The position numbers and the translations under genes were made by a program. This document shows, piece by piece, positions 6,655-13,219 of a stretch of DNA of 15,198 bases. The stretch is from contig CAZNYN010000046.1 in assembly GCA_964577295.1 (NCBI GenBank), positions 1 to 15,198 on the forward strand. The letters are read 5' to 3'. This DNA comes from CAZNYN01 sp964577295. GTDB lineage: Bacteria > Synergistota > Synergistia > Synergistales > Synergistaceae. Numbering within the stretch: the first letter of the stretch is position 1; each line of letters begins with the position of its first letter. The notes beneath the pieces were generated by a model. The model did not search any database and was not told the DNA's origin. It was given only the letters and a program-made list of their open reading frames with translations.

Positions 6655-9477
6655 ATGAGAATAAACAAGAAAAATCTGCTGCTGCCCGCCCTCATCTTTG
6701 TATGCGTCATAACAACCGTAAGTATATACCTTTACAGGCTTGACGCAGTCGATCGAGCGACAGAACTCACAAACCAAAGACTGTTGGACTCCGTGAAAGA
6801 ACAGAGCCTCACCTTTGATGCGAAAATAGACGGACAGTTCGCCATTCTCGAGACAATGGTAGACTCAATGCCTCTCAGCGAAATCAAAGATAAACGTCTG
6901 CTCGCCGCAAGAATGCAGAGCGTGGCAAAATCATCCCCCTTCCTTAACATAGGCTTTGCCGCACCGGACGGCAGTGCATTCCTCCAAAACGGAAAAGTTG
7001 TAAACGTGGCGGACAGAGACTACTTCCAAAAAGCAATGTCCGGAAAGCGCGGAGCATCAATGATAGCCTCGGGCAAACTCGGAAAGGCACCGAGACTCGT
7101 TCTGGCCGTTCCCGTCATAAAAGGCACGGAGGCCATAGGAGTAATGTACGGCAGCTATGATGAGGCGAGATTTAAAAAACTCTTTATCAAGGAACCCTTC
7201 GAAAATGAGGGCATATCATATATATGCGACTCTGACGGAAACATCATAATAGGCAGCAACTCTCCGAAATGGCTCTTTGCCGACGGGATGCCGTTTAAGA
7301 ACATAAAGAACTTCTTTACTGCATATCAGCAGACACAGCCCATGGGCAAACGCACTCTCGAAGATGTCAAAAATGACTTTGCCGCAGGCAGGCGCGGAAC
7401 ATACGAATATAACATCGGCAGCTACAGCCGCTACATAATATATGAGCCATTAAGACGCAATGACTGGTTTCTCATAAATGCCATAGACGGAGCGGCAGTA
7501 AAAGAAAGCATACAAGCATCATCCCTTATCCCTCTGGCCCTGTTTTTAATGATATCAACAGGAATGTTTATAATAATAGTACTGATAATAAAAATAGAGG
7601 CAAAAAACAGAGCCGTACTTGAAGAGGAAGAGGCCCGCCTGCGTGTAAGCGAGCAGGAATACAGAATAGCAGCCCAGCAGAGCAACAAGTTCATAATAAG
7701 ATATGACATAGCGACAAAAACTGCATACAGAGACTTTATAGCGCAGCAGGGCTTTGTCTTCGGAGATTCGCCCGTAATGGAAAACATACCGCAAAGCCAC
7801 ATCGACACGGGAGGAGTAGATCCCGAATCCGCCGAGGAGTACATCGATTTTTACAAAAAAATAGAACACGGAGCACCTGAGGGAGTCACCGTTATAAGAG
7901 TGAGAAAACAGAACGGTGAGCCTGCCTACTACAGAGGCGAGTTTACATCGATATTCGACAAACACGGCAAACCGCAGCAGTCCATAATATCATTCCACGA
8001 CATCACCGAAGAACGCGAAAGGGAGCTCGCCTACGGTCTTCTGCGCAGCAGCATGGCAAAACTTTCCAAAGCACACACAATGGTCTTTGAATACAATATG
8101 ACAAGAGATGCCGAGGAAAATCACTCGGACGTACTGCCAATTTCAAAAGTAGGCTGGAAAGACAAAACCTTCAACGAAATAACGGAGATAGTGTCGAAAA
8201 AATATGTACAGAAAGATGATGCTCTGCTTTACACTATATTTATGAACAAAGAACGCCTTCTTGCATCCTTCTATGGAGGAAAAAATGAAGTCACGGGCGA
8301 GTTCCGAATGAAAACAGACGTAAGGGAAAACTACCGCTGGGCAAAACTTACGATTCGCATGGGAGAGTACCCTGGGACAAAAGAAGTCAAAGCCTTCATA
8401 ATATTTGAAGACATACACGACGAAAAGATAAAAAATATCCTTCAGGAAGAGCGCCTCAAAGAAGATCAGCTCACAGGCGTGCTGAACAGAGCCGCGTTTT
8501 CCGAAAGAGTGGCAGAGATTATAAATGCGGAACCCAAAGCAAAGCACGCTTTGATAATGATAGACCTCGACAACTTCAAACAGATAAACGATACATTGGG
8601 ACACATAAAGGGAGACGAAGTCCTCATAGAGATGGCACACGGACTTGAATCCATACTGCGCAGCGGTGATGCCGTAGGCAGAATAGGCGGAGACGAATTT
8701 ATGGTATGTCTGAAAAACATACCGAGCAGAAGCGTAACAAAAAAGAGGGCGGAATACATCCGCGACATGCTCATAATGGACGTAGCGAAAGACCTGCAAA
8801 TCTCGGGCAGCTTGGGAATAGCCCTGTATCCCGATGACGGCACAACATTTGAGGAACTGTACCAAAATTCCGACACTGCGGTATACGAAGCGAAACACCA
8901 AGGGCGCAGCCGCTATGAATTCTACAGCCATGCACAGAATAATACAGCACAGAAACAGCCCGCAACCCCCATAGATACTTCCTCCTACGACGAAGAGCTG
9001 AGAGAGGCACGCCGTTTAAAAATAGAAGAGATCATAGCCGCAAACGAAGAGCTCATGACAAAAGAGACAAAAAGCGGCTGTTCCGAAACAATAAAAGAAC
9101 TCATGATCAAAAATCAGTCTCTGGAATACAAAACCCTGCTGCTTGAAACAGCCTTGAGCCACACGGACATATACTACTGGCTCTACGACATAGAGAACGG
9201 CACAGCCATACAGAACGAAAGGGTAATGAAACAACTCGGGGTACCCAAGATAATGCACAACTATCCTCAGTCCCTTCTCGAAACGGGGCTGATTGCTCCG
9301 GAATATCACGAATCATTCCTGCAGATGCACGAGAAGGTAAAAGAGGGCGCAAACGAAGCGGAAATCCTTCTCTGCCACTCAAACGGGGTATTCTACCGCG
9401 TCCGCTACACAACAATATTCGACAAACAGGGAAAACCGATAAAAGCAATGGGAACAGCCGCGAGCATAAGACTGTAA
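6655..9477 (+). CDS. Membrane diguanylate cyclase with extra C-terminal PAS-like region
   Basis: This is a paralogue of the preceding gene with the same plan, 940 residues. TM1 is at about 7-27 and the double-Cache-like sensor at about 30-288 (DRDYFQ at 120-125). TM2 is at about 291-313 and PAS-like region 1 at about 331-452 (ending FHDITEERE). PAS-like region 2 is at about 455-587 (ending FEDIHDEK) and GGDEF at 600-758. Catalytic GGDEF (678-682), DLDNF (637-641) and the inhibitory RSGD (669-672) are intact, so it should make c-di-GMP with product inhibition. By hand alignment the two GGDEF domains are identical at about 114 of 157 ungapped positions. Unlike its neighbour it continues for about 180 residues. 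A charged, probably helical linker (about 775-825) leads to a PAS-like region (about 826-940) whose TTIFDKQGKPI resembles TSIFDKHGKPQ of its own first PAS region. Start ATG 6655 has only a weak G-rich site upstream. Confidence 0.9.
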   Translation: MRINKKNLLLPALIFVCVITTVSIYLYRLDAVDRATELTNQRLLDSVKEQSLTFDAKIDGQFAILETMVDSMPLSEIKDKRLLAARMQSVAKSSPFLNIGFAAPDGSAFLQNGKVVNVADRDYFQKAMSGKRGASMIASGKLGKAPRLVLAVPVIKGTEAIGVMYGSYDEARFKKLFIKEPFENEGISYICDSDGNIIIGSNSPKWLFADGMPFKNIKNFFTAYQQTQPMGKRTLEDVKNDFAAGRRGTYEYNIGSYSRYIIYEPLRRNDWFLINAIDGAAVKESIQASSLIPLALFLMISTGMFIIIVLIIKIEAKNRAVLEEEEARLRVSEQEYRIAAQQSNKFIIRYDIATKTAYRDFIAQQGFVFGDSPVMENIPQSHIDTGGVDPESAEEYIDFYKKIEHGAPEGVTVIRVRKQNGEPAYYRGEFTSIFDKHGKPQQSIISFHDITEERERELAYGLLRSSMAKLSKAHTMVFEYNMTRDAEENHSDVLPISKVGWKDKTFNEITEIVSKKYVQKDDALLYTIFMNKERLLASFYGGKNEVTGEFRMKTDVRENYRWAKLTIRMGEYPGTKEVKAFIIFEDIHDEKIKNILQEERLKEDQLTGVLNRAAFSERVAEIINAEPKAKHALIMIDLDNFKQINDTLGHIKGDEVLIEMAHGLESILRSGDAVGRIGGDEFMVCLKNIPSRSVTKKRAEYIRDMLIMDVAKDLQISGSLGIALYPDDGTTFEELYQNSDTAVYEAKHQGRSRYEFYSHAQNNTAQKQPATPIDTSSYDEELREARRLKIEEIIAANEELMTKETKSGCSETIKELMIKNQSLEYKTLLLETALSHTDIYYWLYDIENGTAIQNERVMKQLGVPKIMHNYPQSLLETGLIAPEYHESFLQMHEKVKEGANEAEILLCHSNGVFYRVRYTTIFDKQGKPIKAMGTAASIRL

Positions 9478-9526
9478 GACCCCAAACCCGCCGCAAGTTT
9501 TAGCCATCGCGCCCGATTTTTTGCCC
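9478..9526 (+). other. Short spacer after second diguanylate cyclase
   Basis: The spacer contains ATCG-CGCC-CGAT followed by six T (about 9505-9522). This is a 4-bp stem, too short for a confident terminator, though it is the only candidate to separate the cyclase transcript from the trp leader. Confidence 0.25.
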
Positions 9527-9555
9527 TTGCTTTTTTCTTCCTTTGGTGCTAGGAT
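9527..9555 (+). promoter_or_regulatory. Candidate promoter of the trp leader
   Basis: TTGCTT (9527-9532) and TAGGAT (9550-9555) are separated by 17 nt, and TGC immediately before the -10 makes it an extended -10. A transcript starting near 9562 would place the leader-peptide start about 28 nt downstream, the usual geometry for attenuators. No TrpR-type operator was recognised. Confidence 0.45.
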
Positions 9556-9589
9556 TTCTCATAATGAAATTTTGTTCGGAGGTCTTGTT

Positions 9590-9646
9590 ATGATTATGCA
9601 TACATCCCTTACGAATAATGTAAATAGCTGGTGGTGGCGCGTTTAG
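9590..9646 (+). CDS. trpL: trp operon leader peptide (three tandem Trp codons)
   Basis: This is an 18-residue leader peptide, MIMHTSLTNNVNSWWWRV, with TGG-TGG-TGG at 9629-9637 just before the stop. Start ATG 9590 has a perfect GGAGG (9578-9582) with 7 nt spacing. Its role is to measure charged tRNA-Trp. A ribosome stalled at the Trp codons frees the downstream antiterminator, and one that finishes the peptide allows the terminator to form. Its position upstream of trpB and the overlapping RNA structures make the function clear. Such peptides are too short for standard gene callers. Confidence 0.92.
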   Translation: MIMHTSLTNNVNSWWWRV

Positions 9647-9718
9647 CGGCCCGCCGGTTTCTTGCTGTGTAATTCAGAGGGACTGGAAGGGATAAAATTC
9701 TTTCAGTCCCCTTTTTTT
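9626..9718 (+). promoter_or_regulatory. Transcription attenuator (tryptophan-responsive)
   Basis: Mutually exclusive pairings are visible. Strand 1, AGCTGGTGG (9626-9634, containing the first Trp codons), can pair over 9 positions including G-U with strand 2, CCGCCGGTT (9651-9659). Strand 2, CCGGTTTCTT (9654-9663), can instead pair over 10 positions including G-U with GAGGGACTGG (9677-9686), the 5' arm of the terminator. The 2:3 pairing therefore blocks the terminator. Ribosome stalling at the Trp codons would mask strand 1 and favour 2:3 (read-through), while completion of the peptide would cover strand 2 and favour termination. Pairings were found by eye; energies were not computed. Confidence 0.85.
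9679..9718 (+). terminator. Attenuator terminator upstream of trpB
   Basis: GGGACTG (9679-9685) pairs with CAGTCCC (9704-9710). The stem extends inward through GAAG/TTTC-type pairs with some G-U, and a seven-T run follows at 9712-9718. It begins 32 nt after the leader-peptide stop codon and forms the 3:4 hairpin of the attenuator. Confidence 0.9.
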
Positions 9719-9727
9719 GACTTAAGC

Positions 9728-9765
9728 ACGGAGGGGAGCGAAACAGCTTCCTTCCGTACTTTTTT
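9728..9765 (+). terminator. Second intrinsic terminator in the trpB leader
   Basis: ACGGAGGGGAGC (9728-9739) pairs over 12 positions (two G-U) with GCTTCCTTCCGT (9746-9757) around a 6-nt loop. Six T follow at 9760-9765. It starts only 9 nt after the T-run of the first terminator, still on the path to trpB. No second leader peptide lies between the two. It may be a back-up stop for read-through, or part of a second control step. Confidence 0.8.
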
Positions 9766-9850
9766 CAGCAGCGGGAACGGTTTTGAGCGGATTTAAGGCA
9801 GACTAGGATTAAGACGAGGTTTCAAACAAGCCAAGAGGAGGAGTTTTATT

Positions 9851-11056
9851 ATGACAGAGAGAAAAGAACATTCGGCGGGATTTCCCAACAACGGTATGTA
9901 CGGAGAGTTCGGAGGTTCATATATCCCAGAAATGCTCGAACCTGTGATGAACGAGATTGCGGAGGCCTATGAGAAGTGCAAAGCAGACCCTGCTTTCAAG
10001 GAAGAGTACCTATCTTTAATGAAGGAATATGTGGGCCGCCCCTCAGCTCTCACAGAGTGCAAAAATCTTACAAAGCTCTGCGGCGGTGCAAGAATTTTTC
10101 TCAAGAGAGAGGACTTGAACCACACAGGCGCTCATAAAATTAACAACTGCATAGGACAGGCTCTGCTTGCCAAGAGAATGGGCAAGAAAAAGATTATCGC
10201 CGAGACGGGCGCCGGAATGCACGGAGTCGCAAGCGCCACAGTAGCCGCCTTAATGGGCATGGAGTGCGATGTCTACATGGGTGCTGTCGATATAGCGCGT
10301 CAGGCTCCAAATGTACTGCGCATGAAAGCTCTCGGAGCCAATGTCATCCCCGTCACAGCGGGACAGGGGACATTGAAAGAAGCTGTAGACGATGCGTTAA
10401 AAGCTCTCTGCTCCGACACATCCCTCTTTTACCTCATAGGCTCGGCAGTAGGGCCGCACCCGTACCCCACAATGGTTCAGGACTTCCAGCGCATCATAGG
10501 AGACGAGGCAAGAGCACAGATAAAAGAGCGCACAGGCAGCCTGCCGAACGCTGTCGTTGCCTGCGTAGGCGGAGGCAGCAACGCCATAGGGGCTTTCACA
10601 GCCTTTATCGAAGATAAGGAAGTAAGGCTCATAGGTGTCGAACCGTCCGGACGGGGACTTAAATACGGCGACCACGCGGCAACTCTGACAATGGGGGAGC
10701 CAGGAGTGCTTCACGGCTTTAAGAGCTACGTGCTCACGGACGACAAAGGCGAGGCTGCGGAAGTATATTCAATAGCCGCGGGACTTGACTACCCATCAGT
10801 AGGCCCGGCACATGCGGCTCTGAAAGCGAGCGGCAGAGGCGAATATATATGCGCCTCCGACCATGACGCTCTTGAAGCTTTCAAACTTCTCTGCCGCACA
10901 GAAGGAATAATCCCTGCTCTCGAAAGCTCCCACGCTCTGGCTGGTGCGCTTAAAATCGCAAAAGACATGGCAAAAGACCAAACAGTGCTCGTCAACCTTT
11001 CGGGACGCGGCGACAAGGACATGGAGACAATCGCGAAGCTCAATATCTTTGATTAG
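9851..11056 (+). CDS. trpB: Tryptophan synthase beta chain, solitary
   Basis: This PLP enzyme condenses indole with serine to form tryptophan, normally within an alpha2-beta2 complex. The 401 residues and the motifs fit the classical TrpB1 type: GGSYIPEML near the N-terminus, GRPSALTE (62-69), HTGAHKINN with PLP lysine K96, ETG with catalytic E118, phosphate-cup GGGSN (240-244), LDYPSVGP and SGRGDKD (384-390). One key position departs: the active-site loop reads ETGAGMHG, with Met123 where TrpB enzymes normally have Gln (Gln114 in Salmonella numbering). The start has a strong AGAGGAGGAG site (9834-9843). It is preceded by a trp attenuator, so expression should rise on Trp starvation. No trpA, trpC, trpD, trpE or trpF adjoins it, which is unusual. 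It ends at a strong terminator. Confidence 0.95.
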   Translation: MTERKEHSAGFPNNGMYGEFGGSYIPEMLEPVMNEIAEAYEKCKADPAFKEEYLSLMKEYVGRPSALTECKNLTKLCGGARIFLKREDLNHTGAHKINNCIGQALLAKRMGKKKIIAETGAGMHGVASATVAALMGMECDVYMGAVDIARQAPNVLRMKALGANVIPVTAGQGTLKEAVDDALKALCSDTSLFYLIGSAVGPHPYPTMVQDFQRIIGDEARAQIKERTGSLPNAVVACVGGGSNAIGAFTAFIEDKEVRLIGVEPSGRGLKYGDHAATLTMGEPGVLHGFKSYVLTDDKGEAAEVYSIAAGLDYPSVGPAHAALKASGRGEYICASDHDALEAFKLLCRTEGIIPALESSHALAGALKIAKDMAKDQTVLVNLSGRGDKDMETIAKLNIFD

Positions 11057-11069
11057 AAAAGCGCAAAAT

Positions 11070-11107
11070 AAAAGAGGCGGGAAGAAAAATTTCTTCCCGC
11101 CTCTTTT
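11070..11107. terminator. Bidirectional terminator between trpB and marR
   Basis: AAAAGAGGCGGGAAGAAA (11070-11087) is perfectly complementary over 18 bp to TTTCTTCCCGCCTCTTTT (11090-11107). A-rich and T-rich flanks give a U-tract in both directions. It sits between the convergent trpB and marR stop codons and should end both transcripts. Confidence 0.93.
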
Positions 11108-11111
11108 GCTG

Positions 11112-11591
11112 TCAGCAGTCCGCCTCTTCTTTCTTCTGAGGCATACTTTCGACGCTTGATTCGAGTGCGTCGCATAGACGCTTTACCGTGCGGAAGGTTC
11201 TCTCTCTTTCCAAGCTGTTTATCGTGAGAAGAGCGTTTTCCTCCCAGTCGTGGAGCGCATCCACGAGAGATGAGGCAAGTTCCTTGCCCTTCTCGGTGAA
11301 ACGTATTATCTTTCTTCGCCTGTCCTTTTCATGGGGGCAGCGCTCCAAGAGTCCCCTCTTTTCGAGACCGTCCAGAGTCGCGGTCATAGTCTGCCTCGGA
11401 ATACCCAAGTAATCAGCTATCTCTGCCGGCTCAACTCCCTCTGGACGTATGGACATTTCCTCGATAAGGGTCATTGCGTTTGTCGAAACCCCGTGCTTCT
11501 GAGTCCAGTGGGAATAGACCTGATCATACCTGCGCCACAGGTCAGAGAGTTCAAGAAGCCTCTTTCTGTTATTGCTTAAAATTTTGCCCAT
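11112..11591 (-). CDS. MarR-family transcriptional regulator
   Basis: This is a 159-residue winged-helix DNA-binding protein, predicted to bind DNA as a dimer and to be released by small ligands. The DNA-binding part spans about residues 40-105. It contains VEPAEIADYLGIPRQTMTA (helix 3 and recognition helix) and then the typical wing HEKDRRRKIIRFTEKG with the conserved Asp-Arg-Arg. Long N- and C-terminal helices would form the dimer interface. The C-terminus is charged (PQKKEEADC). It starts at ATG 11591, with CGGAGGG about 6 nt upstream on the minus strand. It lies only 12 nt after the MATE pump gene and is co-transcribed with it. The likely role is repressing its own operon through the inverted repeat at 13001-13025. 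The ligand is unknown. Confidence 0.9.
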   Translation of the reverse strand: MGKILSNNRKRLLELSDLWRRYDQVYSHWTQKHGVSTNAMTLIEEMSIRPEGVEPAEIADYLGIPRQTMTATLDGLEKRGLLERCPHEKDRRRKIIRFTEKGKELASSLVDALHDWEENALLTINSLERERTFRTVKRLCDALESSVESMPQKKEEADC

Positions 11592-11603
11592 TATAGCCCT
11601 CCG

Positions 11604-12950
11604 TCAGATAAAGGAATTGGCGAGCGGCAGTTTCACTCGTGCTTCTCTCCTCCACATTATAATAAAGAGAGCGAATAATGCAATATTCGCCGCAGGCATT
11701 GCCAGCCAAACTCCGTCAAGTCCGAAGAAAATGGGCAGAGTCCACAGAGCTGCAGGAAGCAGAATAAACGGATCTCCGTATGTAAGCAGAGAAGCATTGC
11801 CCATCTTCCCCACTGCCTGGAAGTATGAAGCGCATACCTTTGCAATTCCTAAGAAGGGGAAGAGAGGCGCCGAAAGCAGAATGCCCCTTGCCGCAGTCCG
11901 AGCGACTTCTCCCTCTAGAGAGAAAAAGTTCGGCACAGCCATGTCGGATAGATAGACGAGCAGCGAACAGACAAGCCCAACACATATTGCCGAAGTGAAG
12001 CCGAGCCTCGCCGTAATCCGCTTTCTCGCATGGAGAGACGCTCCGTAATAGTAGCTGACCATAGGCTGAATACCCTCCGCTATGCCCTCCTGAAGCATCA
12101 CTCCGACAGGCACTATATACGCGACAACGGCATAGGCAGCCACTCCCAAGTCTCCCCCGTATGCCAAAGCCTGCCAGTTGTGCATTATCAAAGTCAGAGC
12201 CGCCGCAACCTGAACTCCGAAAGGGGATATTCCCATTGAGAGAATCTTCCTGCACAAAACTTTTGACGGACGAAGATTTTTCATAAGCAGGCGTGTGTGG
12301 GACTTCCCCGTGACAAAGTGAGCGAAAAGCAGCGCCGCCGTCAGCATCTGAGACATCGCAGTAGCCCATGCCGCTCCGGTAATTCCGAAGGGATATACAA
12401 TAACGAGAAGCCAGTCAAAAGTTATGTTAAAGACAACTCCGGCAACTATTATATACATCGCCTTTCTCGGAAAACCGTCATTGCGCACAGCTCCCAACAT
12501 ACTCATAGTGATAAGCTGTGCGGGAGATGTCAGCAGCAGAATCCACGCATAAGTATAGGCAAAAGCAGCCACTTCATCTGACACGACATATAAAGAAAGC
12601 AGAGTGCCGCAAAGCGGAGTAAAGATAGCGGCTGTCAATACGGAAGCGCATAACATAACAGAGACCATAGAGCCTAAAATCCTCTCGGCCAAAAATTTAC
12701 GCCCGCGCCCCACGCTGATAGACATCAAAGCTCCTCCGCCGACTCCTATCCCCGCTCCTATCGCAGTGACAAAGACAGTAAAGGGAAAGGCGAGCCCAAT
12801 GGCAGCAAGCCCCGAAGCCCCCACCCCGCGCCCGACAAAGTACCCGTCAACAATGATATAGACACCGCTCAAAAGCTGAGAGCCGATGGACGGAAGGACA
12901 AAGAGAAAAAAGAGCCGTACAAGTTCTCTGTAATTAGAAGTGCGGAACAT
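11604..12950 (-). CDS. MATE family multidrug/Na+ (or H+) antiporter
   Basis: This inner-membrane efflux pump of the MATE family is predicted to export drugs or toxic organic compounds in exchange for sodium or protons. It has 448 residues, a normal length, with about 12 hydrophobic segments. Family features include the N-terminal PSIGSQLLSGVYIIVDGYFVG-type helix 1, GLAAIGLAFPF, GAVRNDGFPRKAM after the sixth helix region, GITGAAWATAMSQ, and IAEGIQPMVSYYYGA in the second half. The repeat of these two halves (residues about 1-210 and 230-448) fits the MATE fold. The pattern is closest to MepA-like pumps, which are often paired with MarR regulators. It starts at ATG 12950 behind a GAGGAGGG site. 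It is the first gene of the mate-marR operon. The substrate cannot be read from sequence. Confidence 0.9.
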   Translation of the reverse strand: MFRTSNYRELVRLFFLFVLPSIGSQLLSGVYIIVDGYFVGRGVGASGLAAIGLAFPFTVFVTAIGAGIGVGGGALMSISVGRGRKFLAERILGSMVSVMLCASVLTAAIFTPLCGTLLSLYVVSDEVAAFAYTYAWILLLTSPAQLITMSMLGAVRNDGFPRKAMYIIVAGVVFNITFDWLLVIVYPFGITGAAWATAMSQMLTAALLFAHFVTGKSHTRLLMKNLRPSKVLCRKILSMGISPFGVQVAAALTLIMHNWQALAYGGDLGVAAYAVVAYIVPVGVMLQEGIAEGIQPMVSYYYGASLHARKRITARLGFTSAICVGLVCSLLVYLSDMAVPNFFSLEGEVARTAARGILLSAPLFPFLGIAKVCASYFQAVGKMGNASLLTYGDPFILLPAALWTLPIFFGLDGVWLAMPAANIALFALFIIMWRREARVKLPLANSFI

Positions 12951-13000
12951 GATAAACCCTCCTCATATTTCGTACATTAAATACTACGCTTTCAGTTAAT

Positions 13001-13025
13001 CCGTAATTGTATTATACACAAACGG
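13001..13025. promoter_or_regulatory. Candidate MarR operator over the -10 element
   Basis: This is a 25-bp inverted repeat of the form CCGT-N3-TGTAT-N-ATACA-N3-ACGG, symmetric at 9 of 12 base pairs around a centre at 13013. It covers the -10 element of the MATE-marR promoter and extends into the spacer, so a bound dimer would block RNA polymerase. Size and symmetry suit a MarR dimer, and the operon encodes one. Binding itself is inferred. Confidence 0.65.
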
Positions 13026-13038
13026 ACTTAAATGACAA
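13011..13038 (-). promoter_or_regulatory. Promoter of the MATE-marR operon
   Basis: On the minus strand, TTGTCA (13033-13038) is followed after 16 nt by a perfect TATAAT (13011-13016). The -35 matches 5 of 6 consensus positions. A start near 13004 leaves a leader of about 53 nt before the MATE start codon. The -10 lies inside a long inverted repeat. Confidence 0.75.
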
Positions 13039-13124
13039 GACGGAAATCTATCACGGGACACTCGCAGCCGAAAGAACATATATGACAGGGTCAGCGGAAT
13101 TCACACACCGAAAAAGGATATGCT

Positions 13125-13152
13125 TTTACTTTTTTGTTATTTGCTGTATATA
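13125..13152 (+). promoter_or_regulatory. Possible promoter of the subtilase gene
   Basis: TTTACT (13125-13130) and TATATA (13147-13152) are separated by 16 nt within a T-rich stretch, about 67 nt before the protease start codon. Each hexamer is a moderate match. It is the best candidate on the + strand of the 269-bp divergent intergenic region. Confidence 0.4.
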
Positions 13153-13219
13153 TATCAAATATTGGCAATCTGTTTTCAACTATCTGCCTTTGGCAGAGAA
13201 TAAAGTGAGGATGATTTTT

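Larger units (their letters stand above)
4125..9477 (+). repeat. Tandem gene duplication of Cache-PAS-GGDEF proteins
   Basis: Two direct-order paralogous genes lie side by side, colinear without gaps through residue numbering at least at TM1, the Cache DRxYFQ motif (120-125) and the GGDEF motif (678-682). Conservation is high in TM1, the juxtamembrane helices and GGDEF. It is low in the Cache stretch around residues 130-154 and absent beyond residue 758, where only the second gene continues. This indicates an older duplication followed by divergence, not a recent copy. Confidence 0.85.

Noticed and set aside
8143..8931. 262-codon open frame on the minus strand inside the second diguanylate cyclase
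   Set aside because: It is antisense to a clearly real GGDEF protein, has no recognisable motif, and is rich in Tyr, Cys and Phe as expected for a shadow frame.
9719..9850. A T-box riboswitch as the second trpB control element
   Set aside because: No T-box sequence (AGGGTGGNACCGCG-like) precedes the second terminator. The leader is ribosome-attenuation type.
11572..11955. 127-codon + frame across the marR/MATE junction
   Set aside because: It is antisense to both genes and has no family features.
11716..12369. 217-codon minus-strand frame within the MATE gene
   Set aside because: It is an out-of-frame shadow of the same strand. The MATE frame has transmembrane and family features, while this one is Gly/Cys/Ser-rich without motifs.
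13211..13213. ATG 13211 as start of the subtilase
   Set aside because: It directly abuts the GAGG Shine-Dalgarno, leaving no spacer. ATG 13220 has 9 nt spacing and gives a cleaner signal peptide.
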